NCBI GenBank assembly: GCA_900770635.1
Contig: CAAGLB010000074.1
Coordinates: 1 to 64,000 of the forward strand
Reading direction: 5' to 3'
DNA: 64,000 nt
Source of the DNA: an uncultured Alistipes sp.
GTDB taxonomy: Bacteria; Bacteroidota; Bacteroidia; Bacteroidales; Rikenellaceae
Shown here: in pieces, positions 53,111 through 63,200 of the stretch
Layout: every line of letters begins with the position of its first letter
Position numbering within the stretch: position 1 is the stretch's first letter
Notes under the pieces: model-generated
What the model saw: only the letters and a program-made list of their open reading frames with translations
The model's database searches: none
Told to the model about the DNA's origin: nothing
Position numbers and translations under genes: made by a program

Positions 53111-54085
53111 ATGAAACATACAAACGAATCAATACTCAAACTCTTTGAGTCGGCATTAGACCAGCTGCAAACCCCCGAAGATCCCGAGCTGCTCTATGCA
53201 CCGATTATCTACTCGATGTCGGGGGGTGGTAAGCGTTTGCGTCCTGTGTTGCTGCTGCTTGCGGTTGACGCCTTTGGTGGCAATGTGAACGAGGCGTTGC
53301 CTGCAGCGTTGGCTGTCGAGGTGTTTCACAACTTCACATTGCTGCATGACGACATCATGGATAATGCCTCGATGCGTCGTGGCAAGCCCTCGGTATTTGC
53401 TAAGTGGGGTGGCAATGTGGCGCTCCTCTCGGGCGATACCATGTTGATTATGGCCTACAAATATCTTGCTCGAATAAACCCTGAGTATATGCAGCGTGTG
53501 CTCAACATATTTAGCGACATGGCTATCGAGGTGTGTGAGGGCCAGCAGTACGACATGGATTTCGAGGGTATGGCTAAGGTCACTGCCGAGGAGTATATCT
53601 CGATGATTGAGCGCAAGACCTCTGCGCTGTTGTCGGGCTCGGCGATGATTGGTGCTACGCTTGCTGGTGCTTCGGATAGCGATATTAAGAAGCTATATCG
53701 TTTTGCCACTGAGCTCGGCCTCGCCTTCCAGCTTCAAGACGACATGCTCGATAGCTATGGCGACGAGAGCCTCGGCAAGAAGATTGGTGGCGACATCCTC
53801 GAGGGTAAAAAGACATTCCTCATGATTCAGGCTATGCGCCAAGCTACTAATGAGGAGCGCAACGTGTTGGCAACAACCCATCTAAGCAAGGATCTTAGCG
53901 ATGCCGAGAAGATAGCTTTGGTGAAGTCTATCTACGACAAGTACGATGTCAAGCGCTTCACCGAGCAGCAGATAGAGCTTCGATTTGAGCACGCCTTGGC
54001 AGCACTCGCAACGCTATCTATTGCTGGTGAGCGCACAGCCCACCTTGCTGAGTTTGCTCGTAACCTTATGGGAAGAAAAAAGTAG
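53111..54085 (+). CDS. Polyprenyl (trans-isoprenyl) diphosphate synthase
   Basis: A 324-residue all-trans prenyltransferase that elongates allylic diphosphates, probably for the menaquinone side chain. The first aspartate-rich motif is DDIMD (Asp80-Asp84) and the second DDMLD (Asp210-Asp214). SGGKRLRPVLLLLAVDAFGG near 37 and the GDTMLIMAYKY region also fit. I chose the ATG at 53111 (MKHTNESILK); the upstream extension is Cys-rich and improbable. The bulky-residue pattern before DDIMD (HNFTLLHDD) allows a medium to long product, but chain length is not decided. Confidence 0.9.
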   Translation: MKHTNESILKLFESALDQLQTPEDPELLYAPIIYSMSGGGKRLRPVLLLLAVDAFGGNVNEALPAALAVEVFHNFTLLHDDIMDNASMRRGKPSVFAKWGGNVALLSGDTMLIMAYKYLARINPEYMQRVLNIFSDMAIEVCEGQQYDMDFEGMAKVTAEEYISMIERKTSALLSGSAMIGATLAGASDSDIKKLYRFATELGLAFQLQDDMLDSYGDESLGKKIGGDILEGKKTFLMIQAMRQATNEERNVLATTHLSKDLSDAEKIALVKSIYDKYDVKRFTEQQIELRFEHALAALATLSIAGERTAHLAEFARNLMGRKK

Positions 54086-54090
54086 TTGAT

Positions 54091-55332
54091 ATGATAAAGA
54101 GAAAGGATATAGAGATAATGGCCCCTGTGGGCTCCTACGAGTCGCTTAATGCAGCTATTGCCGCAGGTGCCGACTCGGTATATTTCGGCGTCGAGCAGCT
54201 CAATATGCGTGCTGCCTCGTCGGTGAACTTCACGCTCGACGACCTTAGCGAGATTGTGCGTACGGCACATGCGGCAGGCGTGAAGACCTACCTCACGGTA
54301 AACATCGTAATATACGATACCGAGATGGAGGTTATGCGTCGCATCATCGACCGAGCTAAGGCTGACGGCATTGACGCTATTATTGCCACCGACCTCGCGG
54401 CAATATTGTATGCCCGTGAGGTGGGCATGGAGGTGCATATCTCAACGCAGAGCAACATCTCGAACATCACAGCTGTCGAGTTCTTCTCTGAGTGGGCCGA
54501 TGTTGTGGTGTTGGCACGTGAGTTGTCGTTGGCGCAGATTAAGTATATTTCGGAGCAGATTCGTGAGCGCAATATTTGTGGTCCTGCGGGCGAGCTTGTT
54601 AAGATAGAGATGTTTGCGCATGGTGCTATGTGCATGTCTATGTCGGGCAAGTGCTACCTCTCGGAGCATGAGTCGCACCACTCAGCAAATCGTGGTGCTT
54701 GCCGCCAGATATGTCGTCGCAAATATACCATCACCGACAAGGACTCGGGCGAGCAGCTCGATATCGACGGCCAGTATGTGCTCTCGCCTAAGGATTTGTG
54801 TACCGTAGATTTCCTTGACAGCTTCATCGACGCTGGTGTGCGTGTGCTTAAAATCGAGGGCCGTGCACGTGGTGGCGAGTACGTAAAGCGTGTTGTCGAG
54901 AGCTACAACGAGGCACTACTCCTCATGGAGCGTGGCGAGTATAACCCCGACACCGTAGCGCCTATCAAGGAGAAGTTGCGTACGGTGTTCAACCGTGACT
55001 TCTGGGGTGGCTACTATGCTGCGCAGAAGATGGTGGAGCACAGCCAACACTACGGCTCGTCGGCAACATTGAAGAAGGTTTATATGGGCAAGGTTACCAA
55101 CTACTTCAAGAAGATTGGTGTTGCCGAGGTGTTGGTCGAGGCGTGCGAGGTGAGCAATGGCGATGCGCTACTATTCATGGGCGAGAAGACAGGTGTTGTG
55201 GAGCAGAAGGCTGAGGGCATCATGGTCAAGGAGCTGCCTGTGGATGGCGCTAAGCAGGGCGACTACATGTCGCTTAAGACGACCAGTGAGGTTAGACGCG
55301 GAGATAAAGTTTATAAGGAGATTCCAAGATAA
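54091..55332 (+). CDS. U32 peptidase family protein (TrhP/RlhA-like)
   Basis: A 413-residue protein of peptidase family U32. The signature around residues 170-205 includes EMFAHGAMCMSMSGKCYLS and then GACRQICRRKY, with cysteines likely to hold a cofactor or cluster. Members of this length in bacteria act in tRNA U34 or 23S rRNA hydroxylation (TrhP, RlhA) using prephenate, rather than as collagenases; which one applies here is not clear. It starts 5 nt after the prenyl synthase. Confidence 0.85.
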   Translation: MIKRKDIEIMAPVGSYESLNAAIAAGADSVYFGVEQLNMRAASSVNFTLDDLSEIVRTAHAAGVKTYLTVNIVIYDTEMEVMRRIIDRAKADGIDAIIATDLAAILYAREVGMEVHISTQSNISNITAVEFFSEWADVVVLARELSLAQIKYISEQIRERNICGPAGELVKIEMFAHGAMCMSMSGKCYLSEHESHHSANRGACRQICRRKYTITDKDSGEQLDIDGQYVLSPKDLCTVDFLDSFIDAGVRVLKIEGRARGGEYVKRVVESYNEALLLMERGEYNPDTVAPIKEKLRTVFNRDFWGGYYAAQKMVEHSQHYGSSATLKKVYMGKVTNYFKKIGVAEVLVEACEVSNGDALLFMGEKTGVVEQKAEGIMVKELPVDGAKQGDYMSLKTTSEVRRGDKVYKEIPR

Positions 55333-55374
55333 TAAAGAGTAAAATAATTAACTAATAACTAAAATCTTAAAACT

Positions 55375-56772
55375 ATGTTTAGCAAAGAGACTTACATTGG
55401 CCGTCGTGCCGAGTTGTGCCGCCGTGTGGGCAAGGGCCTTATCTTGCTCCCAGCAAACCCTGAGGTGCCTAACAACTATCCAAACAATACTTACTACTAT
55501 CGTCAGGACTCTACATTCCGCTACTACTTTGGCCTCGACGTGCCATCGCTCATCGGCCTCATCGATGCTGAGTCGGGCGAGTCGTTCATTTTTGGCGATG
55601 ACTTCACTGTTGAGGATATCATCTGGACAGGTCCTATGCCTACCATCGCCGAGCAGGGTGCCGAGGTGGGCGTTGAGAAGACCTTCCCACGCAACGACAT
55701 TCGTGCCGTATTGCGCAAGGCCATCGAGCAGAATCGCCCTGTGCACTACCTCCCACCATACCGTGCAGAGCTAAAGATTGAGGTTGCCGACATGCTTGGC
55801 ATCCGTCTCGACATGCTCCACGAGCGCAAATCTCTCGACTTGATGTTCGCCGTAGCTGAGATGCGTGAGAAGAAGTCGGCAGAGGAGATCGAGGCACTGG
55901 AGCGTGCATTTAAGATTGGCTACCAGATGCACATGACAGCTATGCGCATGTGTCGTCCAGGTGTTGTTGAGCGTGAGATCGCTGGTAAGGTTGAGGGCAT
56001 CGCTAAGTCGTATGGCCAGGGTGTGTCGTTCCCAACAATCGTTACTCAGCATGGCGAGATTTTGCACAACCACAACCACGATGGCGTGTTGGAGTCTGGC
56101 CGTCTGTTGTTGGTTGACGGTGGTGGCGAGTCTATCGAGGGCTACTGCTCTGACCACACTCGTACATACCCTGTAAACGGTAAGTTTAGCGACATCCAGA
56201 AGGATATCTACAACATCGTGCTTCGTGCTCACAGCCAGGTTAAGGATATGATTAAGCCGGGCACTATGTATCCAGAGATTCATAAGGCTGCATACCTCTC
56301 GCTCGCTGAGGGCCTTAAGGGTGTAGGTCTTATCAAGTCGACTCCTGAGGTTGCTGTTGAGGCTGGTGCTATGTACCTCTTCATGCCTCACGGCCTCGGT
56401 CACGGTATGGGTATGGACGTTCACGACTGCGAGAACATCGGCGAGCGCTCGTTCGACTTCTCAACAGTGTTGGAGCGTGCCCAGAAGTCGGCAACATGCG
56501 TGCATCGTGCTACATGGCGTGTTGAGCCAGGCACAGTGATGTCTGACGAGCCAGGTATCTACTTCATCCCAGCACTCATCGACAAGTTCCGCTCAGAGAA
56601 CAAGTTTATGGACATTGTCGACTACAACGCTCTTGATAAGTTCCGCACATTTGGCGGTATCCGTATCGAGGACGATGTGCTTGTGACAGAGAACGGTAGC
56701 CGCTTCATTGGTGACAAGCTTCTTCCTCTCACCGTTGAGGAGCTCGAGGCTGTTGTTGGTAAGATGGAGTAA
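55375..56772 (+). CDS. Aminopeptidase P family protein (Xaa-Pro)
   Basis: A 465-residue M24B metallopeptidase that removes an N-terminal residue before proline. The N-terminal domain (about 1-165) is AMP_N-like (YYYRQDSTFRYYFGLD). The pita-bread domain supplies the dinuclear metal ligands Asp248, Asp260, His343 (LGHGMGMDVHD), Glu392 (SDEPGIYF) and Glu432 (RIEDDV). All five are present, so it should be active. Confidence 0.93.
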   Translation: MFSKETYIGRRAELCRRVGKGLILLPANPEVPNNYPNNTYYYRQDSTFRYYFGLDVPSLIGLIDAESGESFIFGDDFTVEDIIWTGPMPTIAEQGAEVGVEKTFPRNDIRAVLRKAIEQNRPVHYLPPYRAELKIEVADMLGIRLDMLHERKSLDLMFAVAEMREKKSAEEIEALERAFKIGYQMHMTAMRMCRPGVVEREIAGKVEGIAKSYGQGVSFPTIVTQHGEILHNHNHDGVLESGRLLLVDGGGESIEGYCSDHTRTYPVNGKFSDIQKDIYNIVLRAHSQVKDMIKPGTMYPEIHKAAYLSLAEGLKGVGLIKSTPEVAVEAGAMYLFMPHGLGHGMGMDVHDCENIGERSFDFSTVLERAQKSATCVHRATWRVEPGTVMSDEPGIYFIPALIDKFRSENKFMDIVDYNALDKFRTFGGIRIEDDVLVTENGSRFIGDKLLPLTVEELEAVVGKME

Positions 56773-56796
56773 AAAATATTCAAATGGTGTAATAAT

Positions 56797-56851
56797 ATCT
56801 TTATGTTTGCGTTAGTGATGTGATAAATAGAACTAATGTAAACATAAAGAT
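56797..56851 (+). other. Long imperfect hairpin upstream of fhs
   Basis: ATCTTTATGTTT (56797-56808) pairs with AAACATAAAGAT (56840-56851), and CGTTAGT pairs inward with ACTAATG, giving about 19 bp around a 15-nt loop. It ends 9 nt before the fhs start. There is no T-run after it, so it is less likely to be a simple terminator of the aminopeptidase gene. Confidence 0.6.
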
Positions 56852-56860
56852 TTATTAGAT

Positions 56861-58537
56861 ATGACAATGAAATCAGATATTGAGATTGCTCGAGAGACCA
56901 AACTCGAGAATATTCGTGACATAGCTGCCAAGGTGGGTATTCACGAGGACGACGTGTTCAACTATGGCAAGTATATCGCCAAGGTGCCATATAAACTTAT
57001 TGACGATAAGAAGGTTGCTAAGAACCATCTTATCCTCGTTACGGCGATCACCGCAACAAAGGCGGGTGTGGGTAAGACCACAGTGAGCATCGGCCTCGGC
57101 ATGGGACTTAACTACATCGGCAAGAAGGCTATCATCGCCTTGCGTGAGCCTTCGCTCGGCCCTTGCTTCGGTATGAAGGGTGGTGCTACAGGTGGTGGCC
57201 ATGCTCAGGTGTTGCCATCAGAGGATATCAACCTTCACTTCACAGGTGACTTCCACGCCATCACCTCAGCAAACAACCTCATCGCAGCGTTGTTGGATAA
57301 CTACCTATATCACAACCGCTCGCAGCAGGTGGGCCTAAAGCGTGTTATGTGGCGTCGTGTGCTCGACATGAACGACCGCTCGTTGCGTAACATCACCTCA
57401 GGCTTGGGTGGCTCGGCAAATGGTATCCCTACCGAGACAGGCTTCGACATCACCCCAGCTTCGGAGATCATGGCTATCTTGTGTCTTGCTCGCAACGTTG
57501 AGGATTTGTATGTGCGCATCGGCCGCATCGTGCTTGGTGTTAAGTACGATGATACTCCACTTACCGTTGACGACCTCGGTGTTACAGGTGCTGTGGTGGC
57601 TCTGTTGAAGGATGCTATCAACCCTAACCTCGTGCAGACAACCGAGCACAACCCTGTGATTATTCATGGTGGTCCATTTGCTAATATTGCTCACGGCTGT
57701 AACTCTGTGATTGCCACTAAGATGGCGATGTCGCATGCCGAGTACACCGTTACTGAGGCAGGTTTCGGTGCCGACCTTGGCGCCGAGAAGTTCCTCGATA
57801 TTAAGTGTCGTCAGGCGGGCCTTAAGCCTGATCTTACAGTGCTTGTAGCTTCGACGCTCGCTCTTAAGATGCACGGTGGCGTGCCCGAGACTGAGATTAA
57901 GTTGCCTAATGCCGAGGGCCTTAAGCATGGCTTCGCAAACCTCGACCGCCATGTTGCCAACCTCAAGAAGTTTGGCCAGACTGTGCTCGTATGCTTCAAC
58001 CGCTTTGCAAGCGACACCGACGAGGAGATTGCCCTCGTGATGAAGCATTGCGAGGAGCTTGGCGTACGTTGTGTTATCAATAACGCATACGCTGAGGGTG
58101 GTGCTGGTGCTGCCGAGCTTGCGCAGGCTGCTGTTGAGCTTATCGAGAACAATCCTTCACAGCCTATCAACTATGCTTATGACCTTGAGGACTCTATCAA
58201 GGATAAGATCACTAAGGTTGCTAAGAATATCTATGGTGCTGGTTCTGTGGTATTTGGCCCTAAGGCTAAGAAGCAGATCGAGTTGTTCGAGAAGTGGGGT
58301 ATGGGCAACTTGCCAGTATGTATCGCCAAGACTCAGTTCTCGTTTAGCGCCGATGCTAAGCGCTACGGCTCTGTCGAGGGCTTCGAGATCAACATCAAGG
58401 ATTTGGAGCTCAACGCAGGTAGTGGCTTTATCGTAGCTTTGGCTGGCGACATCATGCGTATGCCAGGCCTCAGCAAGAATCCTCAGGCAGGAAATATTCA
58501 TCTTGCGGAGGATGGAACTGTGGAGGGCATCGTATAA
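56861..58537 (+). CDS. fhs: Formate--tetrahydrofolate ligase
   Basis: A 558-residue enzyme that makes 10-formyl-THF from formate, THF and ATP. The ATP loop reads KAGVGKTTVSIGLG (Gly69-Thr74), followed by LREPSLGPCFGMKGGATGGG, DINLHFTGDFHAI and RGFGADLGAEKF-like text (EAGFGADLGAEKFLDIKCR). Full family length. The start may be this ATG or the one two codons later. Element copy C begins at its stop codon. Confidence 0.96.
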   Translation: MTMKSDIEIARETKLENIRDIAAKVGIHEDDVFNYGKYIAKVPYKLIDDKKVAKNHLILVTAITATKAGVGKTTVSIGLGMGLNYIGKKAIIALREPSLGPCFGMKGGATGGGHAQVLPSEDINLHFTGDFHAITSANNLIAALLDNYLYHNRSQQVGLKRVMWRRVLDMNDRSLRNITSGLGGSANGIPTETGFDITPASEIMAILCLARNVEDLYVRIGRIVLGVKYDDTPLTVDDLGVTGAVVALLKDAINPNLVQTTEHNPVIIHGGPFANIAHGCNSVIATKMAMSHAEYTVTEAGFGADLGAEKFLDIKCRQAGLKPDLTVLVASTLALKMHGGVPETEIKLPNAEGLKHGFANLDRHVANLKKFGQTVLVCFNRFASDTDEEIALVMKHCEELGVRCVINNAYAEGGAGAAELAQAAVELIENNPSQPINYAYDLEDSIKDKITKVAKNIYGAGSVVFGPKAKKQIELFEKWGMGNLPVCIAKTQFSFSADAKRYGSVEGFEINIKDLELNAGSGFIVALAGDIMRMPGLSKNPQAGNIHLAEDGTVEGIV

Positions 58538-58668
58538 AATTTGGCGAGATAAGGCAGCATCTGCCGTCCCTAACATAATATGACTGCAATGGGCAGTACG
58601 TCAAAGTACAGCCCATCGCAGTCAATTTTGCCGAATGTCAGCATCTACTACCTTCTATCACCAAATTT
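58535..58668 (+). ncRNA. Structured 3' element, copy C (after fhs)
   Basis: The element begins at the fhs stop codon. The small hairpin is GGCAG-CAT-CTGCC (58553-58565). The long hairpin pairs TGACTGC (58581-58587) with GCAGTCA (58618-58624) and ATGGGC with GCCCAT around GTAC-GTCAAA-GTAC, then AATTTT. The outer arms AAATTTGG (58537-58544) and CCAAATTT (58660-58667) are complementary, and pairing continues inward for most of 21 positions. Compared with copies A and B, the helices are kept while the paired bases differ. Confidence 0.6.
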
Positions 58669-58703
58669 GTTCGCTTTGTAATGTCCATTTTTCGCTTTAT
58701 GTT

Positions 58704-59222
58704 ATGAAGCCCATTTTTCTGTTTCCTACTGAGCTTGAAGCTGCTAAGTTTCGTGAGCAACGTCCCGATGCTGAGATAGTTATCTTAGGCGTAGGCATGG
58801 CCGAAACGGCTGCCACCATCGTTCGATTAAACGCCTTGCAGAGCCTCGACAATAGGGTTGTTGTGTTGGCGGGTATTGCTGGTGCGTATGCCTCGAAATG
58901 TGCTGTCGGCGAGGTTGTTGAGGTTGTTGCTGAGGTTATCTCGGAGCTTCCCCAGCGCTTTGCTCAGCGCTACGTTGTAGAGCCATATACCGAGCTGCGA
59001 CACGTTGTCTCAAATACCGTATGTCGCTGCAATGCCGAGTGTTGCGATGCTGATGTCGAGAATATGGAGGGTGCTGCGCTCTTTGCTATTGCCGAGGCGT
59101 TGGGCTTTCGTGCGGTGGAGATTCGTGCGGTGTCCAACATTGTGGGTGACGACTTTGCGAAGTGGAACATAGAGCTTGCCACACAAAACCTTGCTAAAAC
59201 ACTCCTTAAATATGCTGAATAG
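58704..59222 (+). CDS. mqnB: Futalosine hydrolase
   Basis: A 172-residue nucleosidase of the MTA/SAH family that removes hypoxanthine from futalosine in menaquinone synthesis. ILGVGMAETA near 28, LAGIAGAYASKCAVGEVVEV near 52 and NMEGAALFAIAEALG near 120 are typical; AVSNIVGDDFAKWNI carries the catalytic Asp of this family. I chose the ATG at 58704 (MKPIFLFPTELEA); earlier in-frame starts lie close to element copy C. It overlaps mqnD by 11 nt. Confidence 0.88.
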   Translation: MKPIFLFPTELEAAKFREQRPDAEIVILGVGMAETAATIVRLNALQSLDNRVVVLAGIAGAYASKCAVGEVVEVVAEVISELPQRFAQRYVVEPYTELRHVVSNTVCRCNAECCDADVENMEGAALFAIAEALGFRAVEIRAVSNIVGDDFAKWNIELATQNLAKTLLKYAE

Positions 59223-59988
59223 AGAGATACGTCTGGCTATTTCGCCATGCCCCAACGATACCTTTATGTTCGATGCCATAATCAACAAACGCATTGATCT
59301 CGAAGGGTTTACGTTCCATGTGGAATATCACGATATAGAGCAGCTAAACCAGCGAGCGCTAAGCAGTGTGGCAGATGTAACAAAGTGTAGCACTGCGATA
59401 CTTAAAGCCATCGATAATAGTTATAGATTGCTCGATAGTGGCTCGGCACTTGGTCGAGGCAATGGCCCTCTGTTGGTACGCCGCAAGGGTGATAATACGC
59501 CTATACGACACATTGCCGTTCCAGGCCTATATACTACGGCTAATGCGTTGGTAGGCAGGCTCTTTCCAACTATCGCCGAGCGTACGCCCATGCTCTTCTC
59601 GGAGATTGCCGAGGCTGTTGAGTTTAGTAGGTTTGATGCCGGTGTGCTTATCCACGAAGGTCGCTTTGTGTATGAGCGTCGCAACCTCGAACTCGTTGCC
59701 GACCTCGGCTTGGAGTGGGAGCGCCAGCTGCAGCTGCCGTTGCCCTTGGGCTCGATAGTGTGTTTGCGAGAGCTCGGCGAGGATGTGGCGCAGAGGCTCG
59801 AGCGGCTTATCCGCCGTAGCATCGAGTATGCCTTTGCCAATCCTATGGCTTCGCGCGACTTTATAAAGAGCCATGCTCAGGAGCTCGACGACGATGTCAT
59901 AGATAAGCATATTGCTCTGTTTGTCAACGACTTTTCTCTTTCCTTGGGCGACGAGGGTAGGCGGGCTGTTGAGGAGCTTTTAAGATAG
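59212..59988 (+). CDS. mqnD: 1,4-dihydroxy-6-naphthoate synthase
   Basis: A 258-residue periplasmic-binding-protein-like lyase that converts cyclic dehypoxanthine futalosine to 1,4-dihydroxy-6-naphthoate, the product of the MqnC step encoded at 24398. LAISPCPNDTFMFDA at the N terminus, VADVTKCSTAIL near 50 and GSALGRGNGPLLV near 75 are diagnostic. I chose the ATG at 59212 inside the mqnB end; the overlap implies coupled translation. Confidence 0.92.
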   Translation: MLNREIRLAISPCPNDTFMFDAIINKRIDLEGFTFHVEYHDIEQLNQRALSSVADVTKCSTAILKAIDNSYRLLDSGSALGRGNGPLLVRRKGDNTPIRHIAVPGLYTTANALVGRLFPTIAERTPMLFSEIAEAVEFSRFDAGVLIHEGRFVYERRNLELVADLGLEWERQLQLPLPLGSIVCLRELGEDVAQRLERLIRRSIEYAFANPMASRDFIKSHAQELDDDVIDKHIALFVNDFSLSLGDEGRRAVEELLR

Positions 59989-60006
59989 AAAATCTCAACG
60001 AAACAG

Positions 60007-60039
60007 AGGGAGGGGTGCCCAGCATTTCCTCCCTTTTTT
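60007..60039 (+). terminator. Terminator after mqnD
   Basis: AGGGAGG (60007-60013) pairs with CCTCCCT (60028-60034), followed by a run of T. Confidence 0.8.
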
Positions 60040-60155
60040 GTGTTTTGCCCCAAAAACGGTCTACCGTTCACACTCCAAAACTGCCCATTCAGTCAATAAA
60101 TTACACCATTTATTAAAAAACTTTAAAAAAAGTTTTCTTATTAAATATATTGTAT

Positions 60156-60163
60156 TACCTTTG
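60156..60163 (+). promoter_or_regulatory. -7 box of the glycogen gene
   Basis: TACCTTTG matches TAnnTTTG. The -33 position reads TTTT. The leader to the start codon is about 90 nt. Confidence 0.65.
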
Positions 60164-60177
60164 CACAATGACTAATT

Positions 60178-60212
60178 GTCGCCACGACCTTAGGTATTGG
60201 GTTGTGGTGACT
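60178..60212 (+). promoter_or_regulatory. 5'-UTR hairpin before the glycogen synthase/phosphorylase gene
   Basis: GTCGCCACGAC pairs with GTTGTGGTGAC (11 pairs, two G-U) around a loop of roughly 12 nt, inside the predicted leader. No T-run follows directly. It may be a regulatory or stabilising structure. Confidence 0.45.
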
Positions 60213-60260
60213 TCTCTTACTGTTTAGCGAAGAGATATTTTTGTAATTAAAACTGTATAT

Positions 60261-63200
60261 ATGAGTAATGTAAATCTTACACCCAACTATTTGTTCGAAG
60301 TTAGTTGGGAGGTGTGCAACAAGGTGGGCGGTATCCATACCGTTGTAGCCTCGAAGGCACCTACTGTAATGCGTCAGTTGGGCGATAAGTATATCACTAT
60401 CGGCCCAGACTTCTCGCAGGATGCTGCAAACCCAGAATTTAAGGAGGATAACACCCTCATGGCTGCTTGGCGTGAGCAGCTCTACAACCAGGGTGTTCGT
60501 GTGCGTATCGGCCGTTGGGCAATCAAGGGTGAGCCTATTGCCATCCTTATCGACTTTAAGTCATTCTTCTCGCAGAAGGACGATATCCTCAAAAAGTTGT
60601 GGGAGAACTACCACGTTGACTCGTTGTCAGGTCAGTGGGACTATGTCGAGCCAGTGTTGTTTGGCTATGCCGCAGGTGTTGTTATCGCCTCGTTTGCCGA
60701 ACAGTTTGCTGCAGCATCAGACAAGGTTGTTGCCCACTTCCACGAGTGGATGGCAGCAGCAGGTTCGCTCTATTTGCGTGACAACGCTCCATACGTAGCC
60801 ACAGTATTCTCTACTCACGCTACTGTTATGGGCCGTTGCATCGCTGGCAACCGCTTGCCACTCTACAACGACCTTCATAAGTTCAACGCCGACGAGCTTG
60901 CTCGCCAGTTCAACGTTATGGCTAAGCACTCGTTGGAGAAGAGCGCAGCAACATACGCTGATGCGTTCCTTACAGTTAGTGAGATTACAGCTAACGAGTG
61001 CCGCTACTTGCTTGGCCGTGAGGTGACTCGCATCACTCCTAACGGCTTCGAGAACGACTTTGTACCTGAGGGTAAGGCTTTGGAGGCTGTGCGCAGCGCA
61101 GCACGCAAGCGCATCATCGACGTTGCTGAGGCTGCTTGGGACTACAAATTTACCAACGAGCCACTCATCGTAGCAACAAGCGGTCGCTATGAGTATCGCA
61201 ACAAGGGTATCGACGTGTTCCTCGAGTCGCTCAAGCAGCTCGCAGCATCGCACATCGAGCGTGATGTAGTAGCTGTTATCGCTGTTCCTGGTGCTAATGC
61301 AGGTGCTCGTGAGGACCTTGTAGCGCATCTTGCAAACAAGGAGGCAGCTATCGATCCATCGAAGAAGCGTTACCTCACTCACAACCTCGAGCAGGAGGCG
61401 TGGGATCAGGTGTGCCAGTCTATCGAGGGTAGCATCCTCTCGACAACTGCTTCACGTGTAAAGGTGTTGTTTGTGCCTACATACCTCAATGGCAACGACG
61501 GTATCTTCAATATGCCTTATTACGATGTTTTGGCAGGTGTCGACCTCTCAGTATTTGCATCATACTACGAGCCATGGGGCTACACTCCACTCGAGTCGGT
61601 AGCTTATGGCGTACCTACACTCACAACAACTCTTGCAGGCTTCGGCCTTTGGGTTGCTAAGCATTCGTCACACGAGGGCGTTGATATCGTTCGTCGTGAT
61701 GACTACAACGAGCGTGAGGTTGTTCTCCAGATTACAGATGTTGTTAAGCGCTATCTCTCGATGGATGACAAGGCTATGGCCGAGGCTCGTGAGGGTGCTC
61801 AGGAGATGTCAAAGACTGCTCTTTGGAAGAAGCTCTTCAAGGAGTATATGGCAGCCTACGAGGAGGCTATCGACAACTCTATGTCACGCACAAACCGTGT
61901 GTTGATCGATGGTGGCGATCGTCAGTCGCAGATTAACTTCGTGCGTCAGCAGCTCACATCAAGCCGTCCATCATGGCACCGTTTGATGGTTGAGAAGGGT
62001 ATTCCAGAGCGTCTTAAGGCCCTCGAGGAGCTCTCTCGCAACTTGTGGTGGTGCTGGACAGCATCTGCACGTGACCTATTCGAGTCGGTAGATCCAGAGC
62101 TTTGGGTAAAGGTTGACCGCAACCCAATCGTTCTTCTCGACAAGCTATCGTCGGCACGCTGCGAGGAGCTTTGCAACGACAAGGAGTTCCTCAAGCGCAT
62201 GGACGCTGTATATAAGGAGTTCACTGAGTATATGGCCGAGAAGCCATCGTCGGAGCACGCACGTGTGGCTTACTTCTCAATGGAGTATGGTTTGCACTCA
62301 ACTCTTAAAATCTACTCTGGTGGTCTTGGTATCTTGGCTGGTGACTACCTCAAGGAGGCTTCTGACCGCAACGTGGGCATGGTAGCCGTAGGTTTGTTGT
62401 ATCGCTACGGATATTTCACTCAGCGTCTTTCGGCTCAGGGTGCTCAGGAGGCTACCTACGAGGCTCAGAACTTCTTCAAGCTTCCTATCATGCCTGTGCG
62501 TGACGAGTTTGGCAACTGGGTAACTACTCAGGTGGCTATGCCAGGTCGTACACTCTACGCTCGTGTATGGAAGTGCCAGGTAGGTCGTACCGACCTCTAC
62601 TTGCTCGATGCCGACTACGAGGCTAACCTCGAGGAGGATCGTCAGGTGACATACTACCTATATGGTGGCGACTGGGAGAATCGTCTAAAGCAGGAGATCT
62701 TGTTGGGTGTTGGTGGTATCCGTGCCCTCGTGAAGATGGGCATCAAGCAGGAGGTTTACCACTGCAACGAGGGCCACGCAGCATTTATCAATGTTGAGCG
62801 TATCCGCAACCTCATCGCTAAGAAGCACTTGTCGTTCTCTGAGGCAATGGAGGTTATCCGCTCGTCATCGTTGTTTACAACACACACACCTGTGCCAGCA
62901 GGTCACGACGCATTCCCTGAGTCGATGATTCGTCAGTATATGTCACACTATCCAGACGTATTGGGCATCACATGGGATCAGTTCATCAACTTGGGTAAGA
63001 CCAAGCCAAGCGATCCTAACGAGAAGTTCTCAATGTCGGTGTTGGCATGTAACCTCTCGCAGGAGGTTAACGGCGTGTCATGGTTGCATGGCGAGGTGTC
63101 TAAGGATATCCTCGGCAACATGTGGCCAGGCTACTTCAAGAACGAGCTCCACATTGGCTACGTAACTAACGGTGTTCACTTCCCAACATGGGTTGCTTCG

